A DNA stretch of 11,087 nucleotides, from assembly GCA_050694015.1 (NCBI GenBank), contig JBOGWY010000395.1:1-11087 (forward strand), read 5' to 3'. A model generated the notes under the pieces. The model was not told the origin of the DNA. It was given only the letters and a program-made list of their open reading frames with translations, and searched no databases. How positions within the stretch are numbered: position 1 is the stretch's first letter; each line of letters begins with the position of its first letter. The position numbers and the translations under genes were made by a program. Origin of the DNA: JBOGWY01 sp050694015. Its GTDB lineage: Bacteria; Actinomycetota; CADDZG01; WHSQ01. This document shows positions 6,222 through 11,087 of the stretch, piece by piece.

Positions 6222-6419
6222 CGACGTGCGGTGCGATGGATATCAAGTTCGTAGGTCTCTCAGTGGTGGTCGGATCGGCGCAGGAGCAGACCGTGAAGCG
6301 CATCCAAGCGCGCTCGATCGACGTCAAGCGGTGGGGAGGTTGGATCCTCCTGACGATCGGGAGCTGGTTCGTCATCCTGGCGATCGGCCGACCTCTTCGC
6401 CGAGATATTCCCGGTGTAA
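6206..6419 (+). pseudogene. Frameshifted C-terminal remnant of a membrane protein (CcdA-like?)
   Basis: This part of the 337-base gap has coding character: from about 6251 the codons keep G or C in the third position almost throughout. It reads VKRWGGWILLTIGSWFVILAI, a typical last transmembrane helix, up to 6385. The frame then becomes nonsense, while the frame shifted by one base continues ADLFAEIFPV and stops at TAA 6417-6419, as a natural protein end would. So a single-base indel near 6385-6387 breaks it. No start, ribosome site or N-terminal helices are present; the part before about 6248 looks non-coding. From memory the ending resembles CcdA/DsbD-type cytochrome c biogenesis membrane proteins, which would fit the thiol-redox surroundings, but I am not certain of the family. 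Confidence 0.45.
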
Positions 6420-6451
6420 GGAAGGGATGTCGGGGATCTGCGGCGCGACGA

Positions 6452-6994
6452 TCACACCGCGGCCCCCTCCACGGCTCGTAGAAGCTCACCGATCGACGCT
6501 CGGTCCTCCGGACCTCGCTCGGGATGCGCGAGCACCACGATTCCATCGCCGTCGAGGACGAAGTCACCCCCGAGCTGGCGTCTGTCCTGACCGCGATGAA
6601 GATCGGGCACGTGTCGACTCAGTAGCGCCCGAGCGTAGAAGAGAACGACATCGGGATGTGTGTAGGTCCGCAGGAACGAGGCGCGTCCAAGACCAAAGGC
6701 TTGATAGGCCTTTCGCTGCGGATCAAGAGCCAAGAGGAATGGCAGACCGAGTCGCTTCTGGAGCCACGTCATCCGCTGTGCGCTCTCGAAGGAGACGACG
6801 ATCACGGCGGCATCCGCCTTCTGGAATCGGTCCTTCTTCTGCGCCATCTTCACGAGATGGCGTTCGCACAGCAGTCACCCGATGTAGCGCAAGAAGGTGA
6901 CGAGTACGGGCCCGTTACGGAACGCAGAAAGTCGCAGTTCCCCTCCATCCAGGGCAGTGAAGGACAGGTCGGGAGGACGATCACCCGTGTCCAT
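6452..6994 (-). CDS. AhpC/TSA-type redox selenoprotein (in-frame TGA read as selenocysteine)
   Basis: Thioredoxin-fold peroxiredoxin-like protein of 180 residues, if TGA 6877-6875 is read as selenocysteine. From ATG 6994 the N-terminus is typical: GDRPPDLSFTALDGGELRLS (4-23), then VLVTFLRYIG (30-39), Sec40, L, L, Cys43, then ERHL. Family members have FLR-x-x-G-C-P-x-C-R-x-H-L here, so Sec replaces the first active-site cysteine, giving U-x-x-C. The rest is intact: AVIVVSFE, FLLALDPQRKAYQAFGLGR, HRGQDRRQLGGDFVLDGDG and AHPERGPEDR are standard for the AhpC-TSA_2 / SelL-related group. It likely reduces peroxides or disulfides in the cytoplasm using thioredoxin. It begins 11 bases after the DsrE-like gene, with no strong ribosome site, so translation is probably coupled. 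Ordinary gene calling would yield only a 133-residue fragment from GTG 6853, lacking the active site. Alternative: a recent TGC-to-TGA nonsense mutation; the hairpin after the TGA argues against it. Confidence 0.8.
6839..6877 (-). promoter_or_regulatory. Candidate bacterial SECIS element following the Sec TGA
   Basis: On the minus strand, TGA (6877-6875) is followed after 12 bases by CGCCATCT (6862-6855), loop CGTGA (6854-6850) and AGATGGCG (6849-6842): an 8-bp perfect stem. A lower CTG / CAG pairing (6871-6869 / 6841-6839) can extend it across an internal loop. The apical loop starts 20 nt after the TGA and has G at its second position, both within the bacterial SECIS model as I recall it (distance 16-37 nt, loop 3-14 nt, a G in the first two loop bases). 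It would bind SelB to deliver Sec-tRNA. Confidence 0.72.
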
Positions 6995-7005
6995 CACCCG
7001 TCGGG

Positions 7006-7362
7006 TTAGAAGGTGATGACCTGGTACCCATTCGAGAGCAATTTCCGGACGCTCGGATGCCCGTCGAACTCATCCAGTAGATCGATGTCCGTACCTTCGA
7101 TCTTCGCTTTCACGCCATATGCTCCGGCGCAGTAGCTGCAAGCGCCGGCGACCACCGACCGGGTTCTTGCGAACAGCGAGTGGTACTTGTGATCCTCGTC
7201 GGAGAGAGTGGGGACCCACTGGGTGCCGGCTCCGTCGAAGATGATGGTCACCTCGTCGCCTCCCTCGTGCAGTTCCCGCGCGATCTGGAGCGCGTTCACA
7301 ACTCGTCCGAGGTCTGAGGGCTTCTCGGTACCTGCCAGGACCAATAGCGCCGTTGCTTGCAT
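7006..7362 (-). CDS. DsrE/DsrF-like family protein
   Basis: A 118-residue soluble protein of the DsrE/YchN-like sulfur-relay fold. It opens with a hydrophobic strand (TALLVLAG), has ALQIARELHEGGDEVTIIFD (about 24-43), the helix-strand unit normal in the family, and carries GACSYCAGAYG (73-83) with Cys75-x-x-Cys78 in the region where DsrE proteins hold their active cysteine. It ends in a short strand (GYQVITF). Family members pass persulfide sulfur or modulate thiol status. ATG 7362 is supported by AAAGGAG ending 8 bases upstream. It is the middle gene of a minus-strand operon: 30 bases after the DUF427 gene and 11 bases before the selenoprotein gene, so it may share a redox partner with the latter; that is inference. 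Confidence 0.85.
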   Translation of the reverse strand: MQATALLVLAGTEKPSDLGRVVNALQIARELHEGGDEVTIIFDGAGTQWVPTLSDEDHKYHSLFARTRSVVAGACSYCAGAYGVKAKIEGTDIDLLDEFDGHPSVRKLLSNGYQVITF

Positions 7363-7392
7363 GTCGTGACTCCTTTCGCGAACCAGCTAGAG

Positions 7393-7677
7393 CTAGGGCT
7401 CGATCCGAACGCCGTTCCAGAACGCGACCCGGTTCTTGACCTTGCGCGCGAGAGGCGAGGGCTTCGGATAGAACCACGCCGCGTTCTCGTTCCTGTCGCC
7501 GTTCACCGCAACCGTGTAGTAGCTCGCGATGCCCTTCCACGGACATACGGAGTGGTGCGAGGACGGCTCGAAGAAACGCTTATCCAACGAGCTTTCGGGG
7601 AAGTAGTGATTCCCTTCCACGACCACCGTGTCGTCGCTTTCGGCGAGGACAACATCCTTCCAAACGGCCTTGGGCAT
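7393..7677 (-). CDS. DUF427 domain protein
   Basis: A 94-residue protein covering one whole DUF427 domain. Recognisable family features are AVWKDVVLAESDDTVVVEGN (4-23), YFPESSL, the SSHHSVCPWKGIASYYTV segment (about 39-56) with its conserved C-P-W-K-G, and AAWFYPKPSPLA followed by RVAFWNGVRIEP at the end. The biochemical role is unknown; members are common in Actinomycetota and often found with oxidative-stress or small-molecule metabolism genes. ATG 7677 has a strong ribosome site, AGGAGGTGAT, ending 3 bases before it (AGGAGG core 7 bases upstream). First gene of the DUF427, DsrE-like, selenoprotein operon; its promoter must lie in the 214-base divergent gap shared with the DoxX gene. Confidence 0.92.
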   Translation of the reverse strand: MPKAVWKDVVLAESDDTVVVEGNHYFPESSLDKRFFEPSSHHSVCPWKGIASYYTVAVNGDRNENAAWFYPKPSPLARKVKNRVAFWNGVRIEP

Positions 7678-7830
7678 TACATCACCTCCTGCAGGGCCGG
7701 AACGAAAGGCCTAGAGGGATCCTGCCCAGATTGTCAGGCTGTCTACCATCGGGGGTGGATGAAGACTGTCACCGTTCTTACAGAGCGCGTGGGTCGGCCG
7801 TCGGTACAGAGCACGCCGTGCGGGAATAAC

Positions 7831-7861
7831 TTGCCCTCCTGGGACGTCGTTCGACTAGGTT
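7831..7861 (+). promoter_or_regulatory. Possible promoter of the DoxX-like gene
   Basis: TTGCCC (7831-7836) and TAGGTT (7856-7861) with a 19-base spacer resemble -35 and -10 boxes, 30 bases before ATG 7892. The match is weak and based only on reading. The 7678-7891 gap is divergent and should also hold the promoter for the minus-strand redox operon, which I could not place. Confidence 0.22.
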
Positions 7862-7891
7862 CCAACTGACCACGATCACGGGGGGTAAACG

Positions 7892-8314
7892 ATGGACGTG
7901 TTTGTGCTCGTCGCGAGGGTCCTGTTCGTGATGATCTTCTTGTCGTCGGGTCTATTCGGTCACCTCGGGCCCGGCCGTCCGATGCTGACCGGGTTCGCCG
8001 AGGCGCGCAAGCTTCCGGCGGCGTCGTTCTTGGTCCCGTTCTCCGGCTTGTGGATCGTGCTTGGGAGTATCTCTGTGCTGCTCGGTATCTATGGCGACGT
8101 CGGAGCCCTCATGCTCGCGCTGTTCGTGATCGGAACCGCGCTGTTGATGCATCCCTTCTGGAAGGAGACCGAGGAGCAGTCGAAGATGCAGGAGCAGGTC
8201 CAGTTCAACAAGGACCTCGCGCTCGCGGGGGGAGCGATCGGTTTTTTCGCTCTATTCGCGGCGCTCGGAGGCGACCTGGGGCTCACGATCACCGGCGCGC
8301 TCTTCGAGCTGTGA
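7892..8314 (+). CDS. DoxX-like membrane protein
   Basis: A 140-residue protein with four hydrophobic segments (about residues 3-22, 44-66, 70-90 and 115-137), the usual size and layout of the DoxX/YphA family. Diagnostic stretches are RVLFVMIFLSSGLFGHLG (9-26), GLWIVLGSISVLLGIYGDVG (52-71) and the MHPFWKE motif (87-93) followed by NKDLALAGGAIGF (110-122), all standard in DoxX proteins. DoxX proteins act in membrane-linked redox or oxidative-stress responses; in mycobacteria a DoxX works with superoxide dismutase and a thiosulfate sulfurtransferase. Ribosome site GGGGGG at 7880-7885, 6 bases before the ATG. Divergent from the redox operon and upstream of a thioredoxin gene, consistent with a stress role. 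Confidence 0.9.
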   Translation: MDVFVLVARVLFVMIFLSSGLFGHLGPGRPMLTGFAEARKLPAASFLVPFSGLWIVLGSISVLLGIYGDVGALMLALFVIGTALLMHPFWKETEEQSKMQEQVQFNKDLALAGGAIGFFALFAALGGDLGLTITGALFEL

Positions 8315-8342
8315 TCGCCTTCTCCGAATCACCTGTGTCGTA

Positions 8343-8400
8343 GGGAGCGCGGGCGTCGATCACGCTTCGAGGATTGTCGTGTCGATGACACTCCCGCGCG
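8343..8400 (+). other. Structured 195-base gap between DoxX-like and thioredoxin genes
   Basis: GCGCGGG (8347-8353) is the exact complement of CCCGCGC (8393-8399), and the enclosed region contains the small hairpin GTGTC-GAT-GACAC (8379-8391), which shares only its edge with the outer arm. It begins about 30 bases after the DoxX stop and may terminate that transcript. The thioredoxin promoter should lie between it and 8500; I see no convincing -35/-10 pair there. Confidence 0.3.
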
Positions 8401-8509
8401 CGGTTATGTCAGTGACCGCACAGTCTGGGGCAGTTCCCTGGTCCTGCAAGGTTGATCCGCTCAGTGAGACTCGTCTAGCCCAGAACCAACCGGGTAAGGG
8501 AGGTAAGAG

Positions 8510-8905
8510 ATGTCGGTTCTGACCCTTACGACCGCGAACTTCCGGCGCGAGGTTCTCGAGAGCGACCTACCGGTCGTCGTGGACTTCTATGCAGACTGGT
8601 GCGGGCCGTGCAAGCAGATAGCGCCGGCCTTCGACGCGCTATCGGACAAGTGGGACGGCGAGATTCGGTTCGCCCGTGTCGATATCGATGCGCAGCCCGA
8701 GATCGCGAGGGGATACAACATCTCATCCATCCCCGCCGTTCTGCGCTTCGAGCGAGGTGAGGTCAGCCACTGGAGCATCGGGGCCAAGCCGGCGTACCTG
8801 CTGGAGAAAGATCTACGTCTGACGAAACGCGGGACCCGAACCGGTGCGGACCGGGATGGTGGGTTCGTCGCCGGGATGCTCGGAGTAGCTCGCAGACGAG
8901 ATTGA
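8510..8905 (+). CDS. Thioredoxin
   Basis: Cytoplasmic thiol-disulfide reductant of 131 residues. The thioredoxin fold is complete: buried Asp25 in VVVDFYADWCGPC, active site Trp30-Cys31-Gly-Pro-Cys34, FARVDIDAQPEIARGYNISS (54-73), and cis-proline Pro75 in SIPA. The usual C-terminal glycine and helix follow (GAKPAYLLEKDL). It differs from a standard 105-110-residue thioredoxin by a basic, glycine-rich tail of about 25 residues after LRLTK. ATG 8510 has a good ribosome site (GGGAGGT, 5 bases upstream). It could reduce the selenoprotein and the DsrE-like protein encoded nearby; the pairing is inferred. Its stop overlaps the TTG start of the DUF3179 gene (TTGA). Confidence 0.95.
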   Translation: MSVLTLTTANFRREVLESDLPVVVDFYADWCGPCKQIAPAFDALSDKWDGEIRFARVDIDAQPEIARGYNISSIPAVLRFERGEVSHWSIGAKPAYLLEKDLRLTKRGTRTGADRDGGFVAGMLGVARRRD

Positions 8906-10186
8906 CCCAGATGCGCGATCGAGGTCTGTGGACGACTCCACCGGTGGGTGCATCTCATGAGCGACGCTGGGGGCCGCTCGTCGCGGCTCTGATCGTCGCC
9001 CTGTCGGCGGCCGGGATCGCAGCCGGTTACGTGATGACGCGGACCGAGAGCGGCGCGCTTCCACAGATCGACGACGTCCCCACGCGGGATCTGTCCGACA
9101 AGCATGCGACGGTTGAGCCCGGACAACGGCTCCTCCAAGCCGCCGGCGGCGTGGGACCCGACCCCCTGATCGATCCCACGCTCTTCGTGCCCGGCGGACC
9201 TCCGCCGGATGGGATACCGCCGATCGACGAACCGAAGTTCGTAACCGTCTCCGAGGCCCCCTGGCTTACACAGCGCGAACCCGTCATCGTGGTCGAGATC
9301 GCGAACGATGCACGCGCCTATCCGCTGCAGATCTTGACGTGGCACGAGATCGTGAACGACGTCGTGGGAGGAGTTCCGATCAGCGTGACTTTCTGCCCGC
9401 TGTGCAACACCGCGTTTGCGTTCGAGCGTCCCGAGGTGAAGGGGAAGGTCACGAGCCTCGGAACATCGGGGTTGCTGTACAACTCCAATCTGGTGATGTA
9501 CGACCGGGCAACGTCGTCACTGTGGCCCCAGGCTCTAGGCAAGGCCGTGATAGGGCCATTGACCGGAACCACGCTCGAGCGGGTGCCCGCACAGATCGTC
9601 GCGTGGGGAGCGTTCCGTTCGGCGTTTCCCGAGGGCGCCGTCCTGTCGCGCGAAACCGGCTTCGATCGTCGCTACGGAACCAACCCGTATCCCGGATACG
9701 ACGACGTCGACAAGCCGCCGTTCGCGTTCTCGGGCCGTGTCGACGACCGCCTCGCGGCCGTGGAGCGCGTGCTGGGCGTAGAAACGCGGCGAGAGGTCGT
9801 CGCGTTCCCGTACTCGATGCTAAAGGCGGCGCGATCGGGTGGGGCTGCGGTCGTTCGCGCAACGGTGGGGGGAGAACCCGTCGTCGTGTTCTGGGAACGG
9901 GGGACGGTATCGGCGCTCGATGCCGCCGAGATCGCGTTTCTCCAGAGATGTCGGCGCGGCGAGTGCGTTCTCGCCCCGGCTCGGAGCGCGGACGCTGCGT
10001 TTCGTCGTGCGCGACGGCGCGATCGTGGACGCACAAACGTCGAGCACCTGGAACATCTTCGGGCGTGCGGCGAGCGGACCGCTTGCCGGTAAGCGTCTGA
10101 GGCCTCTGGACGCACACGATTCGTTCTGGTTCGACTGGGCGGCGTTCCACCCCGACACGAAGATCTGGCCGGAGCGATCTCCGTGA
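8902..10186 (+). CDS. DUF3179 family protein, frameshifted
   Basis: Exported or membrane-anchored protein of about 427 residues once one frameshift is mended. From TTG 8902 (ATG 8911 is an alternative) an N-terminal anchor lies at about residues 24-44, followed by the DUF3179 domain: TWHEIVND (146-153), SVTFCPLCNTAFAFE (161-175) with the hallmark C-P-L-C-N, and SGLLYNSNLVMYDRATSSLW (189-208). Frame 1 is sound to about 9936 (SALDAAEIA) and then degenerates, stopping at 10092. The frame one base further continues FSRDVGAASAF, then SSTWNIFGRA and DSFWFDWAAFHPDTKIW, all expected of the family, and stops at 10186. Removing one T from the TTT at 9937-9939 restores one continuous protein. Either a real mutation or a homopolymer error. 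Function of DUF3179 is unknown; the CPLC motif suggests redox or metal binding. Translationally coupled to the thioredoxin. Confidence 0.88.
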
Positions 10187-10203
10187 GGTACGTGCGGACT
10201 TCC

Positions 10204-11087
10204 TCAGGTCAGTTGTCTCAGCGCATCCTCGATGCCGCGGACGAAGGTCGGATACGGATAGATCAGATCACGTAGCCGGCGTATCGGCGTGCGCTCCTTG
10301 ATCGCAAGGCCGAGGAAGCCGATCACCTCGCCCGCGGTGGGCCCCATCGTCGATGCACCCACAAGTACCCCGCGGTCTGCGTCTGCGACGAGCTTTGTGA
10401 CCCCGTGCTCTGCACCGGGACCGTGTATCCATCCCCGGGCCGAACTCGCGGTTTGGGTGATCGCACTTCGAACGTTGACGCCGGCCTCATGCGCCTTCTG
10501 TGCGGTGAGTCCCACGGCCGCGACCTCGGGATCCATGAAGGTGACGCGCGGGACGGCGCGATAGTCGGCGGCTTCATGATCCTCACCGAGGATGTCCGCG
10601 GCCGCGATGCGTCCCTGGTAGACGGCGACGTGCGTGAACTGACCTTTCCCGGTGATGTCGCCCACGGCCCACAGACCCTCTGCGGCGCGCATATGACCGT
10701 CGACCTCGAGGAGTTTCGCGTCTTGGTCGAGGCCCACTGCTGCGAGACCCAGGTCCGGGAGGTTCGCGCGGCGTCCTGTAGCAACGAGCAATCGCTCCGC
10801 CGTTAGCGTCCGGCCGTCGCCGAGCGTGATCTCGACGCCGCCGTCTGAGCGTCGCACCGACTCCGCGGTGACTCCGGTGTGCAATCCGATCCCTTCTCCA
10901 TCCAGGACGGTCGCGACCGCGGCTCCGATCTCGGGCTCGTCGTACGCAAGGGCGTGATCGAAGAGCTCGACGAACGTGACCTCCGCGCCGAAACGTCTGA
11001 AGACTTGTCCCAGCTCGAGGCCTATCGGTCCCGACCCCAGGATGACGATCGATGAAGGGACCTCTTTGGCCTCGATCGCCTCTCGGT
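10204..11087 (-). CDS. FAD-dependent pyridine nucleotide-disulfide oxidoreductase (5' partial)
   Basis: Flavoprotein of the dihydrolipoamide dehydrogenase / mercuric reductase / glutathione reductase superfamily. The N-terminal part, including the FAD-binding GxGxxG and any CxxxxC redox-active pair, lies beyond the window. What is visible: the NAD(P)H-binding motif ILGSGPIGLELG (about 11043-11008), LLVATGRRAN, the second FAD contact LWAVGDITGKGQFTHVAVYQ, and the dimerisation domain starting YRAVPRVTFMDPEVAAVGLT. Members that reduce disulfides usually have a C-terminal H-P-T-x-x-E; here it is YPYPTFVRGIEDAL, with Tyr and Gly in place of the catalytic His and Glu, so a true lipoamide dehydrogenase or glutathione reductase is unlikely. 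It may be a mercuric reductase-like or a quinone/other reductase. It converges on the DUF3179 gene with only 17 bases between them. Confidence 0.9.
   Translation of the reverse strand, partial: REAIEAKEVPSSIVILGSGPIGLELGQVFRRFGAEVTFVELFDHALAYDEPEIGAAVATVLDGEGIGLHTGVTAESVRRSDGGVEITLGDGRTLTAERLLVATGRRANLPDLGLAAVGLDQDAKLLEVDGHMRAAEGLWAVGDITGKGQFTHVAVYQGRIAAADILGEDHEAADYRAVPRVTFMDPEVAAVGLTAQKAHEAGVNVRSAITQTASSARGWIHGPGAEHGVTKLVADADRGVLVGASTMGPTAGEVIGFLGLAIKERTPIRRLRDLIYPYPTFVRGIEDALRQLT

Noticed and set aside
6452..6853. A 133-residue gene starting at GTG 6853.
   Set aside because: It lacks the N-terminal half and active site of the AhpC/TSA fold; the same frame continues upstream through one TGA to ATG 6994 with full family similarity, so the GTG is an internal valine codon.
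6175..6900. A 241-residue open frame on the plus strand.
   Set aside because: It is mostly antisense to the selenoprotein gene, is rich in Arg, Ser and Pro as shadow frames of high-GC genes are, and matches nothing I know.
7357..7869. A 170-residue plus-strand open frame spanning the divergent gap.
   Set aside because: It overlaps the DUF427 gene antisense for most of its length and has no ribosome site or family resemblance.
9449..10150. Long minus-strand open frame opposite the DUF3179 gene.
   Set aside because: Arg/Pro-rich antisense shadow; the plus strand carries clear family motifs in two consecutive frames.
10204..11087. Dihydrolipoamide dehydrogenase (lpd).
   Set aside because: The C-terminal His-Glu dyad is missing (YPYPT...), and the gene is not near 2-oxoacid dehydrogenase genes; only the superfamily can be stated.
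1..11087. A tRNA, CRISPR array, insertion sequence or prophage.
   Set aside because: I saw no cloverleaf-like sequence, regularly spaced repeats, transposase or integrase motifs; repeats found are local palindromes only.

Overview
The window is GC-rich, with a strong preference for G or C at third codon positions, good AGGAGG-type ribosome sites and many GTG/TTG starts. Together with the gene families present (DUF427, DsrE, DoxX, DUF3179, KhtTU-like antiporter), this points to a free-living, probably uncultured, member of the Actinomycetota. That placement is inference; there is no rRNA or other marker in the window. No tRNA, CRISPR array, insertion sequence or prophage gene was seen.

Layout. 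(1) 1-1631 (+): an ABC-2 type exporter pair, ATPase (5' end outside the window) and overlapping permease, followed by a small two-helix membrane protein (1676-2056) and a hairpin. (2) 2205-4617 (+): a compact four-gene potassium module: a 118-residue pore protein with a TLGFG selectivity-filter-like sequence, a 118-residue lipoprotein, a KhtT-like RCK_C regulator and a KhtU-like CPA2 K+/H+ antiporter. Starts here are unusual: a perfect Shine-Dalgarno sequence faces an ATC codon for khtT, and khtU appears to start at TTG directly after an ATG-TAG. A strong nested palindrome lies inside the lipoprotein gene. (3) 4763-5392 (+): a secreted protein of unknown role, convergent with a four-helix membrane protein (5512-6114, -). 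(4) 6115-6451: an intergenic stretch with a 10-bp inverted repeat and what reads as the frameshifted C-terminal remnant of a membrane protein. (5) 7677-6452 (-): a redox operon, DUF427, DsrE-like, and an AhpC/TSA-type thiol peroxidase-like gene. (6) 7892-10186 (+): DoxX-like membrane protein, thioredoxin (WCGPC) and a frameshifted DUF3179 protein. (7) 11087-10204 (-): a flavin disulfide oxidoreductase, cut by the window edge.

Main discovery. The AhpC/TSA-type gene is normally readable only from an internal GTG at 6853, which would leave it without its active site. Reading upstream in the same frame gives a complete peroxiredoxin-like N-terminus from ATG 6994, interrupted only by one TGA at 6877-6875. 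That TGA falls exactly where the family has its first active-site cysteine, producing U-x-x-C. Directly downstream is an 8-bp perfect stem with a 5-nt loop (CGTGA), 20 nt from the TGA, matching the bacterial SECIS layout. I therefore annotate a 180-residue selenoprotein. Its neighbours (DsrE with CxxC, thioredoxin, DoxX, flavin disulfide reductase) suggest a thiol/selenol redox and stress-defence region; how they interact is inference.

Several frame disruptions (DUF3179, the 6206-6419 remnant) are single-base indels and may be real decay or sequencing error; the selenocysteine TGA needs no indel.
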